From an uncultured Ancrocorticia sp. (lineage in GTDB: Bacteria; Actinomycetota; Actinomycetes; Actinomycetales; Actinomycetaceae), in NCBI GenBank assembly GCA_905373325.1, contig CAJPTB010000079.1:1-7639 (forward strand): a DNA stretch of 7,639 bases. The letters are read 5' to 3'. The notes beneath the pieces were generated by a model that was not told where the DNA came from, ran no database searches, and saw nothing but the letters and a program-made list of their open reading frames with translations. Below are positions 1 to 7,157 of the stretch, piece after piece (position 1 is the first letter of the stretch; every line of letters starts with the position of its first letter). The translations under genes and the position numbers were made by a program.

Positions 1-148
1 CCACATTGAAAACCTGTGAACCGCGAATACTTCCGGGCTCAGTCCATCCGCGTCCACAGCCCGCCTGGTTTCGCGTCGCACCGCACGCTGCCCGCCCTCA
101 AAACTTCAGAGTCCCTCCAAGCGCAGGAGAGCCGGGCCGCCTGCCGGG
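1..148. other. Non-coding or unassigned left edge
   Basis: I see no gene here that I can support. A plus-strand open frame crosses this stretch but continues into lysX on the opposite strand, and its product is Arg/Pro/Gly-rich with no recognisable motif. A neighbouring gene may end just outside the window. No convincing terminator with a T-tract was found. Confidence 0.5.
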
Positions 149-229
149 CGTCAACGGGCAAGGCAGGCCTCTGATCCTCGATAGACAAGGCAGGCCTCTG
201 ACCCTCGACGGGCAAGGAGAGCCTCTGAT
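149..229. repeat. Three 27-bp tandem repeats just after the lysX stop
   Basis: Three direct repeats of 27 bp occupy 149-175, 176-202 and 203-229, starting one base beyond the lysX stop codon (231-233). Read on the minus strand, every copy contains TCAGAGGC followed by a CC(T)TTG-like core; the two distal copies share CAGAGGCCTGCCTTG. Positions 228-253, which include the last lysX codons and the stop, look like a degenerate fourth copy of 26 bp, matching the first full copy at about 16 of 24 bases. Because 27 is a multiple of three, the lysX frame stays open for 63 codons past the stop, to a TGA at 39-41, and would encode a nine-residue repeat of the type xQRPALPVE. No inverted-repeat or CRISPR character is seen. 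Confidence 0.85.
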
Positions 230-230
230 C

Positions 231-3200
231 TCAGTTGGCGGGGCGAGCCTCCGGGCGGACGAACGGGAAGGCGAGGGTCTCGCGAATCGAAGCGCCCAGC
301 AGGAACATCGCTATCCGGTCGATGCCCAAGCCGAGGCCTCCGGTGGGGGGCATTCCGAATTCGAGGGCCGAAAGGAACTCTTCGTCGACCTCCATGGCCT
401 CGGGGTCGCCGGCCGCTGCCCGCAACGACTGCTCGGTGAGCCGCTGGCGCTGATCGATCGGGTCGGTCAGCTCGGTGTAGGCGGTGCCGAGCTCCATTCC
501 GAAGGCGACGAGGTCCCAGCGTTCGGCCAAGCGCGGGTCGCCTCGATGGCGCCGCGTCAGCGGCGAGGTTTCAACCGGGAAGTCCGTGTAGAAGGTGGGG
601 GCGCCCGTGCTGCCTTCGACTAGCTCCTCGTAGAGCTCGGTCACGAGGTCTCCCGCGGTCATCGAGGTGGCATACCGGATGCCTCGCTCCCGGCACAGTC
701 GCTGGAGCTCGTCCGCCGGCGTGTCCGGGGTGACGTCGGCGCCGACGGCCTGCGAGACCGCCGCGTGCACGGATACGACCGGCCATTCGCCGTCCAGGCT
801 CACGACGCCGCCGTCGGGCGCAGGCGCGACGGGCTTCCCGTGGACCGCCCACGCCGCCGTCCGAATGAGATCCTCGGTGAGCCTGCGCATCGTCGTGTAA
901 TCGCCGTGCGCCTCGTAGGCTTCCAAGGCCGTGAACTCGGGGTTGTGCGTAGAGTCCGCGCCCTCGTTGCGGAAGTTTTTGCCGATCTCGAAGACCTTCT
1001 CAAATCCGCCGACGCACAGCCGCTTAAGGTACAGCTCGGGCGCGATTCTCAAGGTCAAATCGAGGTCGTAGGCGTTGATGTGTGTTGAAAACGGCCGTGC
1101 GTTCGCCCCGCCGTGGATGCGATTGAGCATAGGCGTTTCGACCTCGACGAAGCCGTGCTCGGCCAGCCTCCCTCGGATCGCCCGCACGGCCGCGCTGCGC
1201 GCCAGAAGGCGGCGTCGCGCCTCTCCGCCGAGCGCAAGGTCCATGTGACGCTGCCGCACGCGCGCTTCGGCGTCGCGCAGCCCCCGGTGTTTGTCCGGGG
1301 GAGGGGTGAGGCACTTTGCGGCCATGCGCCAGCCCTCCGCAAGGACGCTGAGTTCGCCGGAGCGGCTGCGACAGGCCGCGCCCGTAACGCTGACGAGGTC
1401 CCCGGGATCGACCGTTTCCCTCCAGAGCGCCAGTCCGGCTTCGGGGCGGTCGGCGGTGAACATGACCTGGAGCTCCACGCTTCCCTCCCGCAGATCCGCG
1501 AAAAGGACTCCGCCGTGGTCGCGCACTCGCACAACGCGTCCGACCACCGAGACGGCCCCCGAATCGTCCCTCACGTCGCTGAGCGCGTGGCTTCTCGGCG
1601 CGTCCGCGGGATAGGGGTCGATGCCGACGTCGATCAGGCGCGCCAACTTTTCCCTGCGAATTCGCTGCTGCTCGGAAAGCTGCCGCTCCGGCACGGTCGG
1701 CGTGAAAAGATCCTCTTCCTGTTTGCGCACGGCTTCGGCGAGCTTCGCCGCCGTCTCCGGGAGGTTGAGCTGCGATGCTCGGGAGCGGCGCTGGAAAGTG
1801 CGGGGAAGCTCGGGGACGAAGCCTTCGGCCTGCCCGACGGCGATGAGCACCTGGGTCAGCTGCGCCGTGCTGCCGTAGCAGAGCAGGCGCGGGCGCCATT
1901 GCGGCAGGTACTTTTCGTTTGACTGGTAGAGAGAGTGGAGCTGCCACCAGCGCGAAGCGAAGACCAAAACCTTCCGGTTGAGCTTCTCGAGCGGGGAGGC
2001 GCCGATGCGCTCGCCGCGGGCGAAGGACTCCCGGAACATTGCGAAATTCAAAGAGATTTGCGTGATTCCCAGCCTGTCGGCATTCGCGATCAGCTGGGTG
2101 ACCATGAGCTCGGTGACGCCGGACACAGCGGCCGGGGAACGCCGCATGAGATCCAAAGAGACGTCCCGGCGGCCCCACGGGACGAAAGACAGGAGGCCGC
2201 ACACGTCGCCCTTCGCCGTGTGTGCGGTGACGATCACCGTGCGCCCGTCGCGCGGGTCGCCGATCCTCCCGGAGGCCATGGAGAAGCCGCGCTCCGGGCC
2301 GCCGCGCCGCCACACGTCGGCGATCTTGACGAGCTCGGCCAGCTCGTCCGCGGGAATCTCCGACTGGCGCCGCACCTGCACCCGGTACCCTGCGTTCGTC
2401 GGCCCTGCGATTGCTTTGCGGACCGCTCGCAACGCCGGGTTTGCGAGCCTGAAGGAGGCGACGTCGATGACCGCTTCGTCGCCCAGGACGATCGCCCTGA
2501 GGCCCTGTGCGCGGTACGCCCTCGCTCCGTCTTCGCTGGCTGAGATGACTCCGGGGACCCAACCGTAGGAACGCGCGTGCTCCAGCCATTTTGCAATTGC
2601 CTGAGGCCACGATTGCCTGTCTCCGATGGGATCGCCGGCGGCCAAACACACGCCGAAGACCACGCGAAACGACAGGGCCGCCTTGCCGTCGGGGGAGAAG
2701 ACCGTTCGTCGATCGTCACGAGTGGCAAAGTACCCGAGCGAATCCGCCGAGCCGGCGGCGACGAGGAGCCGCCGCACCGCCAGTTCGTCGTCGTAATCCC
2801 TTTGGGCGTTCTGCGGAGCGGCGCGGAGGAAGACGACGATCGCCAGCACGAGGGTCGCAACCGAGATGACGCCCGACGCCGTCTCCACCCAGTACGGCCC
2901 CTCGATGGGCGAGCGGAAGGGGCGCTGGTCGGACGGGAGGCCGAGCGCCACAGAAACGCTCCAGTTGACCGCTTGGCGAAAGGGAAGTCTGCCGAACCCC
3001 GCCGTTTCCAGGGCGAAAAAGGCGAATCCGGCCGACGTCGCGAACCCCAACGCGATGACGAGGCACGCCCGCCGCAGGGCTCCGGGGGCCAAGCGGGCGG
3101 GAAAGGCGCTGCGCATCCAGAAGGCGCTCGCGACGACGAACAAAGCGAATGCCAAAGACGCGAGAAAATGCCAGCCGTGCGGGCGGAATCGCTCCGAAGA

Positions 3201-3776
3201 GTCCGAGTCGATGTGAGAGAGGACGGTCGCGACCGCCAACGCGACGATCATGGAGACCTGCCACATCGCCACGGACAGCCACAGCGCGGCGCGTTGGCGC
3301 CGCAAAAGCCCCAGTGAAAGGAAGGTGAGCAGGAAGAAAGACAGCAGGGTCGGATAGGAAGGGATGTTCGTCACATTGAGGACGCGAGCGACGGCGTAGA
3401 CGAAGTCCGGAACGAAGGCCAGCAAGAGCAGCGCTACCGCCTGCCACACGGCGAAAGCCTGCACAGTGAACACCAGGATGCGGGCGCCCAGCTCCTTGGC
3501 CCGGCTCGGGCTCTTCTTGCGGTTTGCGCCCGCCGGGCTCTCAGCCGCTGCGAGCGTCCCGTCTGACATCACCGAGTGCCCGTCCGATGTCACGCCGTCC
3601 AGCGTGTGCTCTTCTGACGCGTGCCCTTCTTGCATGGATTCCCCCGACGGCATGCGCTCTTCCTGCGCCGCGCAGTCCGAGGCGCTGTCCGCCGTCGTCG
3701 GCTGCTCGCTCGTCAAATCCCTTGTCCTTGTCCCTCTCATCGGCGATTCGCGGGTTGCCGGGAAAGCGCGAGGCAC
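231..3776 (-). CDS. lysX: LysX: lysyl-phosphatidylglycerol synthase fused to lysyl-tRNA synthetase
   Basis: This 1181-residue membrane protein is close in length to M. tuberculosis LysX (about 1172). It charges tRNA with lysine and moves the lysine onto phosphatidylglycerol, giving resistance to cationic peptides. Residues 1-95 are a polar, acidic tail. About six membrane helices follow (near 98-122, 141-158, 163-184, 203-221, 236-256, 300-318). The MprF-type synthase domain (about 330-640) has the LysX-like motifs RGFSMASGRIGDP (496-508), FVPWG (531-535) and SLDLMRRSP (540-548). After a linker comes an OB-fold anticodon-binding domain (about 741-820), then a class II synthetase core with motif 1 (about 864-896), motif 2 FRNEG (935-939), NPEFT (945-949) and motif 3 GLGLGIDR (1147-1154). 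No core motif is missing. The start is uncertain. The GTG at 3776 has no clear ribosome site, whereas the ATG at 3653 (Met42) has AGGAAGAG just upstream; both leave every domain intact. The gene is divergent from the monooxygenase. Family identity is very secure. Confidence 0.96.
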   Translation of the reverse strand: MPRAFPATRESPMRGTRTRDLTSEQPTTADSASDCAAQEERMPSGESMQEGHASEEHTLDGVTSDGHSVMSDGTLAAAESPAGANRKKSPSRAKELGARILVFTVQAFAVWQAVALLLLAFVPDFVYAVARVLNVTNIPSYPTLLSFFLLTFLSLGLLRRQRAALWLSVAMWQVSMIVALAVATVLSHIDSDSSERFRPHGWHFLASLAFALFVVASAFWMRSAFPARLAPGALRRACLVIALGFATSAGFAFFALETAGFGRLPFRQAVNWSVSVALGLPSDQRPFRSPIEGPYWVETASGVISVATLVLAIVVFLRAAPQNAQRDYDDELAVRRLLVAAGSADSLGYFATRDDRRTVFSPDGKAALSFRVVFGVCLAAGDPIGDRQSWPQAIAKWLEHARSYGWVPGVISASEDGARAYRAQGLRAIVLGDEAVIDVASFRLANPALRAVRKAIAGPTNAGYRVQVRRQSEIPADELAELVKIADVWRRGGPERGFSMASGRIGDPRDGRTVIVTAHTAKGDVCGLLSFVPWGRRDVSLDLMRRSPAAVSGVTELMVTQLIANADRLGITQISLNFAMFRESFARGERIGASPLEKLNRKVLVFASRWWQLHSLYQSNEKYLPQWRPRLLCYGSTAQLTQVLIAVGQAEGFVPELPRTFQRRSRASQLNLPETAAKLAEAVRKQEEDLFTPTVPERQLSEQQRIRREKLARLIDVGIDPYPADAPRSHALSDVRDDSGAVSVVGRVVRVRDHGGVLFADLREGSVELQVMFTADRPEAGLALWRETVDPGDLVSVTGAACRSRSGELSVLAEGWRMAAKCLTPPPDKHRGLRDAEARVRQRHMDLALGGEARRRLLARSAAVRAIRGRLAEHGFVEVETPMLNRIHGGANARPFSTHINAYDLDLTLRIAPELYLKRLCVGGFEKVFEIGKNFRNEGADSTHNPEFTALEAYEAHGDYTTMRRLTEDLIRTAAWAVHGKPVAPAPDGGVVSLDGEWPVVSVHAAVSQAVGADVTPDTPADELQRLCRERGIRYATSMTAGDLVTELYEELVEGSTGAPTFYTDFPVETSPLTRRHRGDPRLAERWDLVAFGMELGTAYTELTDPIDQRQRLTEQSLRAAAGDPEAMEVDEEFLSALEFGMPPTGGLGLGIDRIAMFLLGASIRETLAFPFVRPEARPAN

Positions 3777-3826
3777 GCGCGTGAACCGAGCGTCGGTCCG
3801 TCTGCGTGCTTGGGGCGTCCAAGTGC

Positions 3827-3865
3827 GGTATACCCGTGAAATTTTCTATTGGAACTGTAACGGGT
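3827..3865. promoter_or_regulatory. AT-rich patch with inverted repeat; possible lysX promoter
   Basis: In an otherwise GC-rich region this patch is markedly AT-rich, for example GAAATTTTCTATTGGAA. It contains the palindrome GGTATACC (3827-3834) and an inverted repeat, ACCCGT (3832-3837) and ACGGGT (3860-3865), flanking a 22-base AT-rich core. On the minus strand TATACC (3832-3827) could serve as a -10 box about 50 bases before the GTG start of lysX, with a poor -35 (TTCCAA, 16-bp spacer). The patch lies between two divergent genes, so it is the likeliest control site for lysX. The promoter role is inferred; only the base composition and repeats are seen. Confidence 0.35.
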
Positions 3866-3887
3866 CGGGCGCCGCGCAGTCCATCGT

Positions 3888-3902
3888 GGAGGGATTCGAG
3901 TG
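3888..3902 (+). promoter_or_regulatory. Shine-Dalgarno sequence and GTG with no recognised product
   Basis: GGAGGG (3888-3893) sits six bases before a GTG (3900-3902), a well-formed translation start. The frame it opens runs 132 codons to 4298 and overlaps the monooxygenase in another frame. Up to about codon 48 it is its own sequence, starting MTIVSDSDARSEGALS; beyond that it is an Arg-rich shadow of the oxidoreductase gene. It may be an upstream reading frame, the relic of an older start, or chance. Confidence 0.25.
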
Positions 3903-4032
3903 ACGATTGTCAGCGATTCGGATGCGCGCAGCGAAGGGGCGCTTTCTCCAACGGGCTTTCGCCGCACAGCCGGCTACGGTCCGCCCGCGACCACATCGTG
4001 GATGCCCGCAGCGGAATCTCATCGGGATCGTC

Positions 4033-4045
4033 TATGTTCGATTCA
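4033..4045 (+). promoter_or_regulatory. -10 box placed for a leaderless monooxygenase mRNA
   Basis: TATGTT (4033-4038) fits the actinobacterial TANNNT -10 pattern. It lies six bases before the ATG at 4045, so transcription would begin at or next to the start codon. No Shine-Dalgarno sequence is present just upstream of that ATG, which agrees with leaderless translation, common in actinobacteria. No recognisable -35 box is found at the usual distance. Confidence 0.4.
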
Positions 4046-5304
4046 TGGACGAACGAAACGGCTCACAGCGTGCACTGATCGTCGGGCTCGGAATTTCCGG
4101 CATGGCTATGGCCAAGGGGCTGTACGAATGCGGGTGGGACGTGACCGTCGTGGAGCGCGCCCCCGAACGCCGTCGCGGAGGTTACTTCGTCGGGCTCTTC
4201 GCCGTCGGCAAAGTGGCTGCGAAACAACTGGGATTCGACGGAATACACAACAGGGCGCCCAAAGTTCGAGACAACTGCGCACTGGGCAAAAACGGTGAAA
4301 AACGTCGAGGGCTCGGCTTCGGCGACCTTCCGGGCGACCCGTGGCTCTTGCTTCGCAGCGACATTGAAAACGCCGCCTACGAGGCGATCGACGCGCTTGA
4401 TCCGAAGATCGACGTGCGGTACTCGACCGTCCCGACGCGCATCGAGCAGGACGGCGCCGGCGTCGACGTGTGGCTCAAAGACTCTTCGGACGGCACGGAA
4501 AGCCGCGAGCGCTACGACCTGCTGGTGGGCGCCGACGGCGTGCACTCCACGGTCCGCAAGCTCGTCTTCGGGCCGGACGAGAAGTACATTCGGCATTTGG
4601 GGTACATGATCGTCGCCTCTCAGATTCCCGAGGATCTTCCGGGGCTCGAACGCGGCCAAGGCGCGACCTTCGCCGAGGCCGGAAAGTCGCTCTGGGTGTT
4701 TCCCTTCAAGGATCGTCCGGCCACCCTCATGTTCAGCTACAAGTCCGACGACGTCGCCGCCGAGTTCGAGGCCGCCTCGCCTGCCGCTAGAATCCGCGAG
4801 GTATACGGCCCGGTCGCGGCCCCGCCGGTCAAGGCCGCGATCGATCAGCTCGAGCGCGCCGACGAGAGCCTTTTCGACGAGGCCGTGCAGGTCCGGATGG
4901 ACCGATGGCACAAGGGGCGGGTCGTGCTTATGGGCGACGCCGGATGGTGCCTGACCCTGTACTCGCGGATGGGGGCCTCCACCGCGCTGGCGAGCGCGAA
5001 TTTGCTGACCGCGATCATCGGGCGGAGGAAGGGCGACGTCGAAGGGGCGCTCGAAGAGTGGGAGGCCAGGTCGCGTCCGTTCATCAGGCACTACCAGAAA
5101 GTCGGTGCGCGCAACAGGGCTTTCTTCACTCCCGCGGGCAGGGCAGGCGGGACGGCGCGCGCTCTTGCCATGTCGGTTTTCAAGCGCCCATGGGGGCGTT
5201 CGCTGCTCGCGGCCTTCGTCGGAACCGGAAGGAAAGGCAACAGGCTCATGAAGTCCGTCATTCCCGCGCGGGGGCGGATTTCGCCTTCCCAGCCGCGCGA
5301 ATAG
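4045..5304 (+). CDS. FAD-dependent monooxygenase / oxidoreductase
   Basis: This 419-residue cytoplasmic flavoprotein resembles the PHBH-like aromatic hydroxylase family (FAD-binding domain, PF01494 type), which uses NAD(P)H and oxygen to hydroxylate small organic substrates. The N-terminal Rossmann motif is VGLGISG (13-19), with Glu37 at the end of the second strand to hold the FAD ribose. The DG motif LLVGADGVHS lies at about 159-168, and the GD motif around GDAG at 297-300. After GDAG the usual H/Y-x-x-x-P is replaced by WCLTLYSRMG, so the family proline is absent. The basic tail (about 365-419) is unassigned. I chose the ATG at 4045 because GxGxxG should lie close to the N-terminus; the frame opens earlier, at TTG 3907, but those 46 residues are Arg-rich and lack family character. 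A hairpin follows the stop. The substrate is unknown, and no pathway partner is next to it. Confidence 0.85.
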   Translation: MDERNGSQRALIVGLGISGMAMAKGLYECGWDVTVVERAPERRRGGYFVGLFAVGKVAAKQLGFDGIHNRAPKVRDNCALGKNGEKRRGLGFGDLPGDPWLLLRSDIENAAYEAIDALDPKIDVRYSTVPTRIEQDGAGVDVWLKDSSDGTESRERYDLLVGADGVHSTVRKLVFGPDEKYIRHLGYMIVASQIPEDLPGLERGQGATFAEAGKSLWVFPFKDRPATLMFSYKSDDVAAEFEAASPAARIREVYGPVAAPPVKAAIDQLERADESLFDEAVQVRMDRWHKGRVVLMGDAGWCLTLYSRMGASTALASANLLTAIIGRRKGDVEGALEEWEARSRPFIRHYQKVGARNRAFFTPAGRAGGTARALAMSVFKRPWGRSLLAAFVGTGRKGNRLMKSVIPARGRISPSQPRE

Positions 5305-5331
5305 GCGGGGGCTTTCATCTTTTCGGCTTCC

Positions 5332-5355
5332 GATCGAGCCCTGCGGCTCTCGATC
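5332..5355 (+). terminator. Hairpin after the monooxygenase gene
   Basis: GATCGAGCC and GGCTC-TC-GATC form a nine-base-pair stem with a two-base bulge and a CTGC loop, starting 27 bases after the stop codon. There is no T-tract, so it would be a tract-less terminator of the kind often proposed for actinobacteria. It separates the monooxygenase from the next gene's promoter. The hairpin is seen; the terminator role is inferred. Confidence 0.45.
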
Positions 5356-5397
5356 CTGGGTCTTCGGTCCGTAGGGGCCGGCCGCCGCCCAAAGGGA

Positions 5398-5426
5398 ATG
5401 ACGGAATTCATTGAAAACCGTACTAT
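5398..5426 (+). promoter_or_regulatory. Probable promoter of the lipoprotein gene
   Basis: ATGACG (5398-5403) matches the -35 consensus TTGACA at four of six bases. TACTAT (5421-5426) matches TATAAT at four of six. The spacer is 17 bp. Transcription would start near 5433, giving a leader of about 36 bases. A weak ribosome-binding sequence, GGAAAG (5451-5456), lies 12 bases before the ATG, which is rather far. Confidence 0.45.
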
Positions 5427-5468
5427 CTGCGCCTTGCCCATGTCGATGTCGGAAAGTAGCGTTGAACC

Positions 5469-7046
5469 ATGAGCAGCTGGCCCCTTTCTTCGGCGCGCGT
5501 CGGAGCCCTTTGCGTCGCTGCGGTGCTTGCTCTGGCGGGCTGCCGCGGATCGGACGCGGGCAATTCCTCGACGGAACCGGGGCAGTCCCCGAGCGCGGAG
5601 GCTTCGACGGCGCCCGGCGCCCGCGCCGGGGCGAGCGAGCACAAGGCAGGCGCCGGGGCGAAGCCGACGGCGGCGCCCTCGGGGCATCGCGGGGCTCCTT
5701 CCCCCTCGGGGGATTTCACGAAGGCGGCCGTCAAATCGGAGGAGCCCAAGCTGTCCAACCCTTTCGACTCGCTTTACGACCGGGATTTCAGCCTCGCGGC
5801 TCTGTCTGCCGACCCTGCGGGCGCCATGGAAAAGCCTGCGGTCGCGGAGGGCCTGAAGAAATCGGCGACGCTCGATCCCGCCAACAAGACCTTCGTCTAT
5901 CGGGCGACGGACGCCGGCAAGGCCGGGGGCGACTTCGTGCGCCACGACAACTCGCACAAACAGGCCTTCAACGCCGACAACACTCGTTTCATCGCGCGCG
6001 ACGGGCAGGGCGCCTGGTACCTCTACGACGCCGCCACGTTCAAGCAGATTAAGAAACTCGGCGAGCTCAAGGGCAATTGCGAGCCGATCTGGCACGCTTC
6101 GGATCCGAACCTGCTGCACTTCACTTTGCGCGACGGCGGGACCACGTGGTGGACGTACGACGTCGAGGCCGAGAAAGGCGAGGTCATGTTCGACTTCTCC
6201 GGCAAGACGCCATGGTCCCAGGCCACGTCGTTTTCGACGAAGGGGAGGGGAACGGCCAGCGCCGACGGGCGGTATCTCGCCCTCACCGCGACGCGGCACG
6301 ACGAGGCCACTCAGACCAGGAACGTCTATGGAGTGGTCGTGCTCGACGTCAAGGACAAGCGAATCGTGGGCGCGCTGGATGCGAGGAACTTCCCTAGGCC
6401 CGGAGCTTTCCCAGACTATGTCAGCGCCTCGCCGAGCGGCAGGCACGTCGTCGTCTCGTGGCCGGGGGACGCCGGAGGGACCCGCGCCTACACCCGCGAC
6501 CTCAAGGATTCTTTCGAGCTTCCGACGACGTCGAAGCACGCGGGCATGGCATACGGCCCGCAAAAGCAGGACTATTACGTATTCGCCGACTACGGCAAAA
6601 ACCAACTCTCCGCCGTCGACCTCGACTCCCACGAGCGGATCGGCCTGCGCAGCCTTTACCCCGCCAAAGGCGAAAACTACACGTTGGACATCAGCGGACA
6701 GGCGTACGACAAGCCCGGGTGGGCCGTGGTTTCGACGTACGGGGAGAAGAAAGACGACGTTTCAGACGAATCGGCGCCCCAGGAGCGAGCCGACTACCGG
6801 AAGGTGTGGCTGGTCGAGCTGAAAGCCGGCGGACGGGCGCTGAGCGTGGCCAACGTCCGAACGAACGCTTCCGCGATCGGCGGTTCATCGAAGGACGCGG
6901 CCCCCCAGGCGGCCGGCGACCCGGATTTCTTCAAGCCGCAGGCGAGCGCCTCGCGCGATCTGAGCAGAATCGTCTTCGCCGACAACTTCGGTCAGGGGCC
7001 GATCGAGAGCTACATGGTGGGCCTTCCGAGCTGGGCCGTCAGGTGA
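5469..7046 (+). CDS. Secreted lipoprotein with probable beta-propeller domain, unknown function
   Basis: The 525-residue product starts with a short n-region, a hydrophobic stretch (11-22) and the lipobox LAGC, so Cys25 should be lipidated and the protein anchored outside the membrane. Residues 26-90 are a low-complexity Ala/Gly/Ser/Pro linker. From about 140 to 520 there are recurring strand-rich units of the beta-propeller kind, with phrases such as FNADNTRFIARDG (167-179), WYLYDAAT (183-190), EPIWHASDPNLLHF (205-218), TASADGRYLALTA (262-274), VSASPSGRHVVVSW (318-331) and SASRDLSRIVFADNF (493-507). The motif DFVRHDNSHKQAFNADN (155-171) and the ending YMVGLPSWA resemble, from memory, a group of uncharacterised secreted bacterial proteins; oligogalacturonate-lyase-like propellers are a looser comparison. 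No catalytic residues can be named. The first ATG is chosen because the signal peptide follows it directly. The gene has its own promoter candidate and converges on the next gene. Confidence 0.85.
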   Translation: MSSWPLSSARVGALCVAAVLALAGCRGSDAGNSSTEPGQSPSAEASTAPGARAGASEHKAGAGAKPTAAPSGHRGAPSPSGDFTKAAVKSEEPKLSNPFDSLYDRDFSLAALSADPAGAMEKPAVAEGLKKSATLDPANKTFVYRATDAGKAGGDFVRHDNSHKQAFNADNTRFIARDGQGAWYLYDAATFKQIKKLGELKGNCEPIWHASDPNLLHFTLRDGGTTWWTYDVEAEKGEVMFDFSGKTPWSQATSFSTKGRGTASADGRYLALTATRHDEATQTRNVYGVVVLDVKDKRIVGALDARNFPRPGAFPDYVSASPSGRHVVVSWPGDAGGTRAYTRDLKDSFELPTTSKHAGMAYGPQKQDYYVFADYGKNQLSAVDLDSHERIGLRSLYPAKGENYTLDISGQAYDKPGWAVVSTYGEKKDDVSDESAPQERADYRKVWLVELKAGGRALSVANVRTNASAIGGSSKDAAPQAAGDPDFFKPQASASRDLSRIVFADNFGQGPIESYMVGLPSWAVR

Positions 7047-7075
7047 CCCAGCCGGACGGTTAAGACGCACCGAGC

Positions 7076-7103
7076 GCCGCCAGGGCCTCGCCGGCCTCGC
7101 GGC
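7076..7103. terminator. Hairpin between two convergent genes
   Basis: GCCGC (7076-7080) pairs with GCGGC (7099-7103). Inside it, AGGGCC can pair with GGCCT around a TCGCC loop, with one bulged G. It lies 30 bases after the lipoprotein stop and about 54 bases from the stop of the minus-strand gene, so it could end both transcripts. It has no T-tract, and such stems are easy to find in GC-rich DNA. Confidence 0.3.
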
Positions 7104-7157
7104 AAAGGGGTCGCAGCTGCAGGCAGGGCGTCCGCCGTCCCGCGCCTTCCTGCGGCC

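Larger units (their letters stand above)
3777..4044. other. Divergent intergenic region
   Basis: This is the gap between the lysX start and the monooxygenase start; it grows to 391 bases if lysX begins at 3653. It holds the AT-rich inverted repeat at 3827-3865, a good ribosome-binding sequence followed by GTG at 3900, and a -10-like TATGTT at 4033. No RNA gene or conserved protein was recognised in it. Confidence 0.6.

Noticed and set aside
4..14. CATTGAAAACC shared with 5409-5419
   Set aside because: An 11-base match in two intergenic spots with different flanks; no other shared sequence, so probably chance.
149..229. CRISPR array
   Set aside because: The repeats are directly adjacent with no spacers.
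6..623. Plus-strand 205-codon frame across the repeats
   Set aside because: Most of it is antisense to the lysX catalytic core. The repeats keep it open because their length is divisible by three, so an open frame is weak evidence.
1024..2649. Long (541-codon) minus-strand frame inside lysX
   Set aside because: It overlaps lysX in another frame, is extremely Arg/Pro/Ala-rich and shows no family motifs, as expected for a shadow in GC-rich DNA.
3901..3912. TGAC-GATT-GTCA as an operator
   Set aside because: Four-base arms occur often by chance, and nothing else supports regulator binding.
4063..5091. 342-codon minus-strand frame opposite the monooxygenase
   Set aside because: The plus strand carries a good FAD-binding protein; the antisense product has no recognisable features.
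5091..6632. Long (513-codon) minus-strand frame opposite the monooxygenase end and the lipoprotein
   Set aside because: It lies antisense to two genes with clear motifs and a signal peptide, and has low-complexity Arg/Val/Gly composition without domains.
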